Below are positions 44,089 through 53,408 of a stretch of 64,000 nt of DNA, one piece after another. Under the pieces are notes generated by a model, which made no database searches, was not told the origin of the DNA, and saw nothing but the letters and a program-made list of their open reading frames with translations. Location of the stretch: NCBI GenBank assembly GCA_946552115.1, contig CAMNRH010000016.1, forward strand, positions 1 through 64,000. The letters are read 5' to 3'. This DNA comes from an uncultured Lachnospiraceae bacterium. GTDB taxonomy: Bacteria > Bacillota > Clostridia > Lachnospirales > Lachnospiraceae. Every line of letters starts with the position of its first letter. The first letter of the stretch is position 1. The position numbers were made by a program, and so were the translations under genes.

Positions 44089-44555
44089 TGGTACATTTAG
44101 TTTACCTGGACAATGCAGGAAAAAAAGGAGAACGGGTGTTAGATAAAATTCTGACCGGGGAAAAAACAATGATCGTCCGCGGCGCAGCAGGACGCAAAAT
44201 CCCGCACAGCAGAGTCTTTGAGAAAGAACGAATCTATTTCATGGAAAAAGGAAGCGCCCTGATTTCGGCTTCCGCCGTTGTAAAGAACGTTTGGAATTAT
44301 ACAAAGCTAACAGAGGATGAAATTACAAAAATTCTCGAAGATAACCAGCCAAAGCTGAATTTGTCAGAAAAACAAAAAATACGGTGGCATAAAAAATGTC
44401 TCTGCCTCGTCGAATTCGAAAACGTTGAAAAAATTACTCCCATGGCATTCGAGCATCAGGGAAATATGGACGACTGGCTGATACTTGAGAAAATCGAAGA
44501 TGTCGTTGCCGGAACAAGTATCCCCTACAATTACAGGAATTCCCGTTTTTCATGA
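44088..44555 (+). CDS. ASCH/PUA-like hypothetical protein
   Basis: Seen: 155 residues, compact, with mixed charge and no membrane segments. The segment KILTGEKTMIVRGAAGRKIPHSRV, described here as residues about 18-41, resembles the entry of an ASCH (PUA-superfamily) fold, and the VEFENVEKITPMAF segment the later strand. That assignment is weak. GAGGAGG lies 6 bases before its ATG, which overlaps the stop of the AraC-type gene by one base. The coupling suggests it acts with that regulator, perhaps on RNA or a modified base. I do not know its function. Confidence 0.7.
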   Translation: MVHLVYLDNAGKKGERVLDKILTGEKTMIVRGAAGRKIPHSRVFEKERIYFMEKGSALISASAVVKNVWNYTKLTEDEITKILEDNQPKLNLSEKQKIRWHKKCLCLVEFENVEKITPMAFEHQGNMDDWLILEKIEDVVAGTSIPYNYRNSRFS

Positions 44556-44573
44556 AAAAGCGCAGGTATCAAA

Positions 44574-44602
44574 CCGTGCACAGCCTCTTCGGCTGCGCAC
44601 GG
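44574..44602 (-). terminator. Terminator hairpin after the small XRE gene
   Basis: Minus-strand stem of 12 bp (CCGTGCGCAGCC with its partner, one G-T pair) and a 5-base loop, 5 bases after the stop. The T tract is short. The hairpin lies between convergent genes and could act both ways. Confidence 0.6.
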
Positions 44603-44606
44603 CCTG

Positions 44607-44804
44607 CTATTCTGCAACGTTTCTCTGCAGATTTTCCATTTTTATTTTATACGCCATCAGCCGCATCAGATACTCCGGCGTCCTCCTGTTTCCCAGCTCC
44701 CACTCCTGATAGGTGCGGTACGGAATTCCGAAATACTCTGAAAACTGCTTTTTATTCATGCCCGTACTTTTTCTAAGCTCTATCAGTTCTTCCCTTAAGG
44801 TCAT
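44607..44804 (-). CDS. Small XRE-family DNA-binding protein
   Basis: Seen: 65 residues, little more than one helix-turn-helix: LIELRKSTGMNKKQFSEYFG, then IPYRTYQEWELGNRRTP, which is the recognition helix region. AGGGAGGG lies 7 bases before the ATG. It starts 15 bases after degV and ends the polA-coaE-walJ-degV run. Proteins of this size often regulate themselves or work as accessory repressors; the target is unknown. Confidence 0.82.
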   Translation of the reverse strand: MTLREELIELRKSTGMNKKQFSEYFGIPYRTYQEWELGNRRTPEYLMRLMAYKIKMENLQRNVAE

Positions 44805-44819
44805 TGAAAGCCCTCCCTT

Positions 44820-45677
44820 TTAATCATCAATCATTTTACTGCAGGTTACCGCTATTGACCCCGGACCGATATGGCAGCTTATGCTGAGAGACAGCTTGTC
44901 CATATAAATATCATATCCCGGAAATTTCTCCTCAAGCTCTTTCTTCCACACTGCTGCTTCCTCCTCCGAGCAGGTGTAGGCTGCCGCCATGTGTACTTTT
45001 TTTCCGGCAAAACGCCCGGCCATATCCTTGCGTACAGCCTCTATCATCGTCTTCTTTGCCGCCTTAAAGCCGCGTACCTTTGCGAAAGCGTCCAGCTTTT
45101 CTCCCTGAATCTGAAGAACCGGCTTAATATTAAGCACCGCCCCGAGGGCCGCCCCCGCCGCGGTCACCCGGCCGCCCTTTTTCAAATATTTTAACGTATC
45201 CACCGTGATATAAATGCTTGCCTCCAGCTTCTCGCGCATCAGAACTTCCTCTATCTCCTGCGCGCCAAGCCCTTTTTCCGCCATTTCCATGGCATCCAGA
45301 ACCGACTGGCGCTGGGTAACAGAAATTCTCTGATTGTCAATCACGTGCACTCTGCCGTCATAGTCTTTCGCAAGCATCATGGCAGTCTCGCAGGAGCTGC
45401 TTAAACCGCTTGACATCGGAATGTAAATAATCTCGTCATACTCCTCTAAAAGCTCGTCCCACAGCTCCATTACATTCGCCGGAGACGGCTGCGAGGTGGA
45501 AATATCTGCGTCCTCCGCAAGTCTTTTATAAAATTCCTCCTGTGTCAGCGTAATATCCTCAAAATATAATTCTCCGTTAATATAAAACGGCATCGGCAGA
45601 ACACGGATTCCTAATTCTTTCGCCTGTGCCTGCGTAATTCCACTGTTGCTGTCCGTTACAATTGTTATTTTTCCCAT
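44820..45677 (-). CDS. DegV-family fatty acid-binding protein
   Basis: Known: DegV/FakB proteins bind a fatty acid and present it to the FakA kinase. Seen: 285 residues, start MGKITIVTDSNSGIT, the TSQPSP segment (about 64-69), PMSSGLSSSCETA and the KGGRVTAAGA motif. The start at 45677 is preferred because GGGAG is placed before it; a TTG at 45692 forms part of that site. It lies 19 bases after walJ. The fakA kinase gene is not in this window. Confidence 0.92.
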   Translation of the reverse strand: MGKITIVTDSNSGITQAQAKELGIRVLPMPFYINGELYFEDITLTQEEFYKRLAEDADISTSQPSPANVMELWDELLEEYDEIIYIPMSSGLSSSCETAMMLAKDYDGRVHVIDNQRISVTQRQSVLDAMEMAEKGLGAQEIEEVLMREKLEASIYITVDTLKYLKKGGRVTAAGAALGAVLNIKPVLQIQGEKLDAFAKVRGFKAAKKTMIEAVRKDMAGRFAGKKVHMAAAYTCSEEEAAVWKKELEEKFPGYDIYMDKLSLSISCHIGPGSIAVTCSKMIDD

Positions 45678-45696
45678 TTTCTGCTCTCCCAATCTC

Positions 45697-46494
45697 CTAC
45701 AACGTTATCACATCCGAAACAGTATCCCTCTTTGCCACCATCATCGGAATATCCTCCCCCTTATACGGATTATCCCCCAACGTGACCTCAAGCTTTACCG
45801 TCTCGTAAGCGAGCTCTGCATAATTATTTTCCTTGCTCAAATGCCCCAAAATAACATACTGCAGCCTGTCATGCAGTATATCACAAAGAAGTCTTCCTGA
45901 CAATTCATTTGAAAGATGTCCCTTATCCCCCATCACCCGCCTTTTAAGCGGATAGGGGTACGGTCCCACCTCCAGCATATGTATATCATGATTCGCTTCC
46001 AATACCACTGCGTTTAAATTTTTAAGGTGCGCAACGGTATAATCGTCATACACCCCCAAATCTGTCGCTACCGCCGCCGCCTTTTTCCCGTTTTCAATCC
46101 GGTAGCCGGACGGCTCCTTTGCATCGTGGGAAATTGTAAATGGCAGAATCTCCATTCCCCCCAGCTGAAACCTCTTATCAACGGTAATTTCCTTAAGAAT
46201 TCCCTCCGGGAGTCTCCCGAGGCTTGCCGTGCTCCGAATTCCTTCCAGCGTGCCCTTTGTAGCATAAATCGGAATCCCGTATTTACGGCTGAACACCCCA
46301 AGGCCCTGTATATGGTCAATATGCTCATGCGTGACCAGAATGCCGGAAAGCTCCTCCCCCTTTACTCCCAGTGCATGAAGGCCTTCCTCCACCCGCTTTT
46401 TACTGATTCCGGTATCCACCAGAAGATGCGTTCTCTCATCTCCCACATAGATACAATTTCCGCTGCTCCCGCTGGCAATGCTGCATATTCTCAT
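45697..46494 (-). CDS. walJ: WalJ/YycJ-type metallo-beta-lactamase-fold hydrolase
   Basis: Seen: 265 residues with SIASGSSGNCIYVG at the start, the metal motif THEHIDHIQGL (about 56-66), and later ligands SHDAKE, ATDLG and EANHD, and GHLSKENN. The order and spacing match YycJ, a 5'-3' DNA exonuclease-like protein that affects cell-wall/division coordination in Bacillus. There it sits with walRK; here it is with coaE and polA instead. The DNA-related neighbours (polA) fit a nuclease role. AGGAAGG precedes the ATG. Confidence 0.88.
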   Translation of the reverse strand: MRICSIASGSSGNCIYVGDERTHLLVDTGISKKRVEEGLHALGVKGEELSGILVTHEHIDHIQGLGVFSRKYGIPIYATKGTLEGIRSTASLGRLPEGILKEITVDKRFQLGGMEILPFTISHDAKEPSGYRIENGKKAAAVATDLGVYDDYTVAHLKNLNAVVLEANHDIHMLEVGPYPYPLKRRVMGDKGHLSNELSGRLLCDILHDRLQYVILGHLSKENNYAELAYETVKLEVTLGDNPYKGEDIPMMVAKRDTVSDVITL

Positions 46495-46510
46495 GTATGT
46501 ATGTTCCTTC

Positions 46511-47101
46511 CTATAAATCCTTTATAATCTGGTCAAGCTGGAGCATTGTTTCCGAAAAGTCGCCGCTGTTATCAATCGCTCTGTCACAGTTCCTGAGGAA
46601 CTGATCCTTAGGAAGCTGCGCGGCGATAATCTCGTCTATTTTCTTTGCGTCGTATCCTCTTGAATAATAGAGACGCTTTCTTCTCGTCTCATCATCCACA
46701 TAAATATACCACAGCTCGTCACAAATCTCACCGTAATTCGCCTCAATCAGAATCGCCGACTCTATCACGAACAGATTTGTGTTCTTACGCTTTTCCTGCT
46801 GAATCATCCTGTCCACCTCAGCTTTTACCGCCGGGTGCACAATCCGGTTTAAGGCCTCAAGCTCCGCCGGATTGGAAAACACAATATCGCTTAACCTCCC
46901 GCGGTTCAGCTCCTCCTTTTCATTCAAAATCTCCGCGCCGAAATGCTCTACAATGGCATCATAACAGATCCCGCCCTTTTTCTGAAGCTTTTTTGCCACC
47001 TTATCCGTATGGCAGATACTTGCACCGTACTTATTGTTCAGGTATTCCAAAATTTCAGTCTTTCCTGCGCCTACGCCGCCTGTAATTCCAATAATTTTCA
47101 T
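46511..47101 (-). CDS. coaE: Dephospho-CoA kinase
   Basis: Last step of coenzyme A synthesis. Seen: 196 residues with the P-loop GITGGVGAGKTEILEYL (about 5-21), the HTDKVAKKL substrate segment, and the lid region around RRKRLYYSRGYD. It starts 13 bases after polA, a common arrangement in Firmicutes. Complete and standard length. Confidence 0.96.
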   Translation of the reverse strand: MKIIGITGGVGAGKTEILEYLNNKYGASICHTDKVAKKLQKKGGICYDAIVEHFGAEILNEKEELNRGRLSDIVFSNPAELEALNRIVHPAVKAEVDRMIQQEKRKNTNLFVIESAILIEANYGEICDELWYIYVDDETRRKRLYYSRGYDAKKIDEIIAAQLPKDQFLRNCDRAIDNSGDFSETMLQLDQIIKDL

Positions 47102-47114
47102 ATCCTTACACCTC

Positions 47115-49730
47115 TTACTTTGCTTCGTACCAGTTTTCGCCTGTATGCATATCTATTTCAAGCGGCACATCCAAATCCGCCGCGTGTTCCATTTCCTCCC
47201 TGAGGATTGCCTCGACCGCCGGAAGCTCCGGCTCATATACTTCAATTAAAAGCTCGTCATGAACCTGAAGAACAAGCTTTGACTTAAGTTTCTGCTCCTT
47301 GAGGCGTCTGTTCACGCCTGTCATCGCAATCTTAATAATATCCGCCGCAGTTCCCTGAATCGGCGCATTCATCGCCACCCGTTCCCCAAAGGAACGCTGC
47401 ATAAAATTGCTGGAGGATAACTCCGGCACCGGACGCCTGCGCCCGAACAGCGTTACCACATACCCCATCTCTTTTGCATGCTTTACCGTATCGTCCAGAA
47501 ACAGCTTAATACCCGGATAGGTATGGAAATAATCCTCAATATACTTCGCAGCTTCTTTCCGCCCAATGCTCAAATCCTCCGACAGGCCAAATGAACTGAT
47601 TCCATATACAATCCCGAAGTTTACGGCCTTTGCATTGCGCCTCTGAAGCTCCGTCACCTCCCCAAAGGGCACATGAAACACCTGAGAAGCCGTAATTCTG
47701 TGAATATCCCTCTGCTCCTTATAAGCGTCAATCAAATTCTTATCCCCGGAGCAGTGAGCCAGAATCCGAAGCTCAATCTGCGAATAATCCGCATCCAGAA
47801 AAACATATCCCTCCTCCGGAACAAAAACCTTTCGTATCAGTCTTCCAAGCTCCATCCTCACCGGAATATTCTGTAGATTCGGCTCCGTACTGCTGATTCT
47901 TCCTGTCGCGGTAATCGTCTGATTGAATTTTCCGTGAATCCTGCCGTCCTCCTGAATATATGTTACAAGCCCGTCCGCATAGGTAGACTTCAGCTTCGTA
48001 TACTGCCGGTATTCCAATATTTTATTAATAATCGGATAATCCGGAGCCAGCTTTTCCAATACGTTAGCCGCCGTGGAATATCCCGTCTTTGTCTTTTTCC
48101 CTCCCGGTATTTTCAGAGTTTCAAACAGAACGACGCCCAACTGCTTCGGAGAGTTGATGTTAAAGCGCTCCCCGGCCGCATCATAGATTTCCCTTTCCAG
48201 CTCTTCGATTCTCGCCCCAAGCTGGTTGCTGTAGATTTTAAGCGCCTCGCCCTCTGCACGTACGCCGTTTTTTTCCATATCGTAAAGGGTAAATACAAGC
48301 GGCATCTCAATATCCGTAAACAAATGCTCCATCTGCATCTTACACAGCTTAGATAACATCGTTTCCGACGCTTCATAAGCAGTATAGGCCTCATAGCAGA
48401 CCTGAATCCACTGCGGGGACTTTTCTTCTATTATTAAATCCAGCTGTTCTCTCGCCACATCTTCATACGTATAATCATTTTTCAAAGGATTCAGAAGATA
48501 CGCCGCAACCGTCGCGTCAAAACAGTTATCCTGCCGCAGGACAGGAAGATATTCCATTGCGGATTTTATATCGAACATCACAAAACGCCCGACAGACGCG
48601 GCGGCTTCCGAAAGTCTCTTAAGCAGCCATTCGCTGTCTGTCTTTTCTCCGGTCCTGATGCAGTATGTCTTCGTCTTTCCGTAGCAGATACCAATCCCGC
48701 CGATTCGCGCTTCTTTTGCAAAAAGTGGAAGCGCATTCTCCGTATCCTTAAAAATGCATGCTCCGAGACACGCGGCTTCTTTGGCTTCCCCGAAAATCCT
48801 CTCCGCATCGGAAAAAGCCGTAATTTCAAGCAAAGAATCCTCCACCTTATTCGACGGCGCGGCGACATCGAATTTTGAAAGCAGATTTTTAAATTGAAGC
48901 CGCTGGAAATATGCGTACGCCTCTTCCGTAAATATATTTCCAAGCCTAGCCTCAGAAAGCTCGTAAGGAAAATCCGCCTCCGCCTGAATGGCCGCAAGCG
49001 CCTTGCTCATCACCGCCAAATCCCAATGCCCGGCAAGCGCCTCCCTCGCCCGGGGCGGCTTAATCTCGGAAACATTCGCATACGCGTTTTCGATCGAATG
49101 ATATTCGGCTATTATCTTTGTCGCGGTTTTTTCCCCGATACCCGGTACGCCGGGAATATTGTCCGAGGCGTCCCCCATCAGCGCTTTCAAATCAATGAAT
49201 TCTTTCGGCGTCACCTGATAGCGCGAAAGCACGTCCGAGGCGTAATAATCCTCTACCTCCGTACGCCCCTGCTTTGTCTTTGGAATTCTGATTTTTACAT
49301 GTTCCGTCGCAAGCTGAAGCAAATCCCTGTCGCCGGAAATAATGGAAACCTCCATTCCTTTCCTCTCACAGCGCTTCGAAAGAGTCCCCAAAATATCATC
49401 CGCTTCAAGCCCGGCGCACTCCATGATCCTGATTCCCATAGAAGCCAGTACCTCCTTAATGACGGGGACCTGCTCTCTTAGCTCCTCCGCCATCGGCTTT
49501 CTCGTTCCCTTATACTGCTCATACATCTTATGGCGGAACGTCGGCGCGTGCACGTCGAATGCCACCGTAAGATACTCCGGCTTCTCTTCCTCCAGTATTT
49601 TAAACATCATAGTTAAAAAGCCGTAAACGGCATTCGTATGAAGCCCCTCGGCGTTCGTAAGGTCCGGGAGACCGTAAAACGCCCGGTTTAATATGCTGTG
49701 TCCGTCTATCAGTACAATCTTTTCACCCAT
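47115..49730 (-). CDS. polA: DNA polymerase I with degenerate proofreading domain
   Basis: Repair and Okazaki-fragment polymerase. Seen: 871 residues in three parts. A 5' nuclease (about 1-290) has LIDGHSILNRAFY, GLEADDILGT, SGDRDLLQL and GDASDNIPGVPGIGEKTA. The middle 3'-5' exonuclease domain (about 300-465) has lost key acids: the NxxxD box reads DIKSA and the YxxxD box lacks its aspartate. The polymerase domain has motif A DADYSQIELRILAH, motif B RRNAKAVNFGIVYG and motif C QVHDELLIE. The ATG at 49730 follows AGGAGG; an open extension upstream is not family-like. It leads an operon with coaE and walJ. Confidence 0.95.
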   Translation of the reverse strand: MGEKIVLIDGHSILNRAFYGLPDLTNAEGLHTNAVYGFLTMMFKILEEEKPEYLTVAFDVHAPTFRHKMYEQYKGTRKPMAEELREQVPVIKEVLASMGIRIMECAGLEADDILGTLSKRCERKGMEVSIISGDRDLLQLATEHVKIRIPKTKQGRTEVEDYYASDVLSRYQVTPKEFIDLKALMGDASDNIPGVPGIGEKTATKIIAEYHSIENAYANVSEIKPPRAREALAGHWDLAVMSKALAAIQAEADFPYELSEARLGNIFTEEAYAYFQRLQFKNLLSKFDVAAPSNKVEDSLLEITAFSDAERIFGEAKEAACLGACIFKDTENALPLFAKEARIGGIGICYGKTKTYCIRTGEKTDSEWLLKRLSEAAASVGRFVMFDIKSAMEYLPVLRQDNCFDATVAAYLLNPLKNDYTYEDVAREQLDLIIEEKSPQWIQVCYEAYTAYEASETMLSKLCKMQMEHLFTDIEMPLVFTLYDMEKNGVRAEGEALKIYSNQLGARIEELEREIYDAAGERFNINSPKQLGVVLFETLKIPGGKKTKTGYSTAANVLEKLAPDYPIINKILEYRQYTKLKSTYADGLVTYIQEDGRIHGKFNQTITATGRISSTEPNLQNIPVRMELGRLIRKVFVPEEGYVFLDADYSQIELRILAHCSGDKNLIDAYKEQRDIHRITASQVFHVPFGEVTELQRRNAKAVNFGIVYGISSFGLSEDLSIGRKEAAKYIEDYFHTYPGIKLFLDDTVKHAKEMGYVVTLFGRRRPVPELSSSNFMQRSFGERVAMNAPIQGTAADIIKIAMTGVNRRLKEQKLKSKLVLQVHDELLIEVYEPELPAVEAILREEMEHAADLDVPLEIDMHTGENWYEAK

Positions 49731-49759
49731 ACTGCCTCCTACGCTCATCTGCCGCAATT

Positions 49760-50863
49760 CTATCCGGCAATTTCTTTCAGTCTTTCTATAATCGGAAGAT
49801 GCTGCGTACATGCTTTCTCGCATTTCCCGCAGGCAATACACTCCGCCGCCTGTGACGCCGGGATATCCCAGTGATTATCCAGACGGTCCATGATTGCATC
49901 TTTCTTTCCTGTCAATATTTTCTGGTTATAGGCATCCATAAATTTCGGAATCGGAATGTTTTTCGGACATCCCTTACAGTAAGCACAGCCCGTACAGAGA
50001 TTATTAAAGGATACTCCTTTCCCCTCATATTCCTTTACAATCTCATCCGCAGGTTTTTCCACAAGGCTTTCTACCGCTTTTACCGCATCATCCACATGCG
50101 CTTTTGTCGTACACCCTGCAAGCGTAACCGTAATCTCCTTATGAGACGCGACAAAACGAAGCGCCGCCTGCGGGACCGTAAGCCCGGTACCCTCCGCCAG
50201 ATAGGCAAAGTTTTCCGGATTCTGCGGAATCATACCTCCTCCGAGAGGATTCATCACAACTACGCCCATTCCGCTTTCATGAGCCGCCTTGATTCCGCTT
50301 TGACGGAATCTGTAATTCAGCGCATTATAGCCAATCAGCATTCCTTTAAATTTTCCGGTACCTACAACCGTCTCTATATCATTGCCCTGCATGTGAGAAG
50401 AAAATACAATATTCCTGATTAACCCCTCCTTTTGGGCCTCCTCGAAAAATCCATACAGTTCCTCCATATGCCTCTCCCACGATTCTATGCTTAACATACA
50501 CCACATATGGTAAAAGTCTATGTAATCCGTTTTCAAACGGTCAAGAGACATCTCAAGCCGTCTGCGGAACATATCCTTAGTCGGATGCTCGCTTTCAAGG
50601 GTTGAGAAATTTGTCTTTGAGGTTACATACACTTTTTTTCTGTCCACCTGAGACAGGGCAATCCCCGTCACACTTTCACTTTTATCCTCACAATAATAGG
50701 GAGCCGTATCCCAGTAATTGATGCCCTTTTCAAATGCATATAACGGAATTTCCGCACATTTTTCCAGTCTTCCCGCTTTAATGTCCTCCTCATCGTAGCG
50801 CATCGTTCCAAGCCCCACTGCCGAAACCTTTATATCGGTATTTCCATACTGTTTATAATACAT
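49760..50863 (-). CDS. Aldo/keto reductase with C-terminal ferredoxin-type cluster domain
   Basis: Seen: 367 residues. The barrel (about 1-270) holds the catalytic aspartate in NYWDTAPYY, a tyrosine, the lysine in VTSKT and the histidine in FYHMW. The C-terminal 90 residues have two [4Fe-4S]-like motifs: CTGCAYCKGCP and CIACGKCEKACTQHLP. Known: this fused form is frequent in anaerobes and is predicted to combine NAD(P)H-like chemistry with iron-sulfur electron transfer; substrates are mostly undefined. It lies 29 bases before polA on the same strand. Ribosome site AGAGGAGGG. Confidence 0.92.
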   Translation of the reverse strand: MYYKQYGNTDIKVSAVGLGTMRYDEEDIKAGRLEKCAEIPLYAFEKGINYWDTAPYYCEDKSESVTGIALSQVDRKKVYVTSKTNFSTLESEHPTKDMFRRRLEMSLDRLKTDYIDFYHMWCMLSIESWERHMEELYGFFEEAQKEGLIRNIVFSSHMQGNDIETVVGTGKFKGMLIGYNALNYRFRQSGIKAAHESGMGVVVMNPLGGGMIPQNPENFAYLAEGTGLTVPQAALRFVASHKEITVTLAGCTTKAHVDDAVKAVESLVEKPADEIVKEYEGKGVSFNNLCTGCAYCKGCPKNIPIPKFMDAYNQKILTGKKDAIMDRLDNHWDIPASQAAECIACGKCEKACTQHLPIIERLKEIAG

Positions 50864-50982
50864 AGCATTCCCTCCTCTTGAATCATTTATAGCCTGACAG
50901 ATACATTATAACCCATTATATCAAAAAAGTAACTACTAAAATATCACAAAACTTATGAGCCGCTGTTTGTCCGGCATATAAA

Positions 50983-51032
50983 ATACCCCCTAAGCAGATT
51001 TTGGTTATTTCCCCTGTCTGCTTAAGAGGTAT
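50983..51032 (-). terminator. Terminator after the Ig-like surface protein gene
   Basis: Long stem (ATACCTCTTAAGCAGA with partner TCTGCTTAGGGGGTAT, one mismatch) and a loop of about 18 bases just after the stop, followed by TTTATA on the minus strand. Confidence 0.7.
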
Positions 51033-51036
51033 CCTA

Positions 51037-53156
51037 TCATTTTAGTTTTATTTTCACTGCCGCTTTTTTATTGCTTCCGTCCGTTGCCATCGCGGTTATG
51101 GTAACTGTTTTTCTCTTTCCGGCTTTCTTTGTCTTTACCTTTCCGGCGCTGCTTACGGTTGCATATTTTGTATTGCTGCTTGACCACTTCAGTGTTTTGT
51201 TGGCTTTCCCGGAATTAGAGGCCGTCACTTTGGCCTTTAATTTTAAGGTTTTTCCGGCTTTTAGGGTTCTCGTTTTCTTTCCGGAAATGGAGACTTTCTT
51301 TACAACGCCTTTCATGGACGTGATTTTGTAGGCTGCTTTTTTCTTACTTCCGTCTTTCGCGGTTGCAGTAATGGTTACTTTTTTGCCTCCGGAATTCTTC
51401 TTTAAGGTGACAACTCCCTTGCTGTTTACTGTGGCAACTTTTGTATTGTTGGATTTCCAGGTAACAGCTTTATTTTTCGCTTTGGACGGCGTTACCTTTG
51501 CGGTCAGTTTGATTTTCTTTCCGGCGGCTATCTTTTTAGAGATACCGGAAAGGGTGATTTTGGAAACTTTTATCGTGGTATTTGTAACTTTTCCCGTATT
51601 TCCCCCCGTATTTGAATTTCCTGTATTGCTCCCTGTATTTGGATTGCCTGTATTACTCCCTGTATTGCCCGGATTATTATCGGGATTATTTTGCGGTTCT
51701 TTTACCAAAACATCGCATTTACCTGTCACACTTCCGTCTGTGGTCTTACAATACACGGTTGTTTTTCCAGCCGATACCGCTGTTATTGTCCCGTATTCGT
51801 CCACCTTTGCAATACCGGGATTTTCAGAATTCCATGTCACCGTTTTTACAGATGCATTTTCCGGCTGAATTGCTGCTGTAAGCGTTTCTGTTTTTCCTAC
51901 CGTCAACTCTATACTTGTTTTCGATAGCTTTATGCTTTCTGCTTTTATTTTTACGTCTACTTCCTCCACCGTCCCGTCGGAGCACACCGTCCCCGCAGGG
52001 CTCCATTGATTCGATGAGAGATTCAGATTTAAAGCGACACGCACACCTTCGTTCGCGTCAGCGACAGACTGATCCACATTATAGACATAGCCGTTTTCAA
52101 CTACATATGCGGCATACTTAGGAGCCTGGCCCGGCGAACGCAACCACCAGCTGCAGTTACCCTTATACACGTCATCCCGTGCACTGTTCCATGTCCCCAT
52201 CGCATACGCATAGGTACTGCTCTTACATCTGCGCGCTTCGTCAAATACATTATAATCAGATACAAAACCATATGAACCCGCGCTATCCCCGTATATTTCC
52301 GATTCTGACAGAAAAAATAGCTTATCTACCGTGTTATTTCCGCCATCTGTTTTGTGTGTGATACTATCTTCATTTATTACAGACGTATTTTGAATCGCAG
52401 ATTGTTCACTGGGGGTAAACGCGCTGCTGATAAAATTCTTATTGCTGTAATCAATTTTCTGTTCGTTCGAAGAGGCTCCATAGCCGTTCAGCCAACTACG
52501 AACTGTACTGGTTTCCCATGTCACGTTTGCACTTTTTTCGTTATACTTTCGATTGTCCAGCGCAACATCAGACAAAAGAAGCGCCTGGTTCCCATCAATT
52601 TTTAATACGCGCCACTTAATTGGCTCATATTTGAAATAATGATATGTGTGGGAATCTGTCCATTTATAGTAACCATCTAAAACGCTTGAATCATTAGCAT
52701 CCTCTTCTTTCATTCTGCGATAGCAATTCTCATCAACCGTAATCTCATTGCCATCCCATCCGTTGGTATTTTGAAGCATGTCGTATAACGGATCCGGGCT
52801 TTCTACCTCGCTCTGGAGATAGCTTCCGAACCATACACAGTCCCAGGTGACTTTTTGCTTTGCAGTCATACCGGAGTCTGCTTCTATCTTTGGGTCGGAT
52901 AACCCGGCAGACGATGCCCGGACGCTCAGCTTACGCTCCGTTTCCGGCTCCTGAGCTTCTGTTTCTATTATGTCTGCTTCTTCCGGCAGATTTTCCGATG
53001 AAACATCGTCTTTCTGAATCGTCTCTGCCTGTTCTGTCTGATTCTCCACTTCCGCGTCCGTTTCCCCGGCATTTACCGTAAAACCTGTACAAGACCCGTA
53101 CACAGCACAGCCGTCAGAAGCAACGCCATTATTCTCTTTATTCCTTTTTTTCGCAT
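51037..53156 (-). pseudogene. Secreted DUF6273 / bacterial Ig-like (BIG2) protein with a frameshift after the signal peptide
   Basis: Seen: the main frame (51037-53103, 688 codons) encodes a threonine/acidic N-terminal stretch, a DUF6273-like domain (about 75-365; SWWLRSPGQAPKYAAYVV and EGVRVALNLN), a BIG2 domain (about 388-470), an N-T-G repeat linker, and two further BIG2-like modules rich in lysine and glycine to the end. No sortase signal. The only good start is the ATG at 53154-53156 with AGGGG upstream; it encodes a signal peptide (MRKKGIKRIMALLLTAVLCTG) but in another frame, stopping at a TAA after 27 codons. One base lost (or two gained) near 53080-53110 would explain it. The rest is intact, so it may be a recent mutation or a sequencing error. 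Confidence 0.75.
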
Positions 53157-53408
53157 AGCCTTACCCCTGTTTCTTAATTTTTTCTTATCTTTCATTATAA
53201 TAACTGAAAGGCTATTTTTCAATTATATTTTACAATTGTGAATAAAACGCAAAGATCCTCTCTGCAAAAAGATACAAAATGTGCTATGATAAACAGGAAT
53301 CCAAAAGTCAACGACCCTCGCGGCAGTCGCCAAATGTGCATGAAAACATGTCCGTCCGGCTCGCTGCCCGCAGGAATCAATACAGAATTTACAGGGATGG
53401 ATATAAAA

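Noticed and set aside
53075-53110. Programmed -1 ribosomal frameshift joining signal peptide and body of the Ig-like protein
   Set aside because: The bases before the stop (GGTTTTACGG) do not form an X-XXY-YYZ slippery site and no clear downstream stem was seen.
53238-53408. Longer N-terminus for the WYL regulator
   Set aside because: Residues there do not resemble the family, no ribosome site exists, and MKLDRMIGIL is the common family start.
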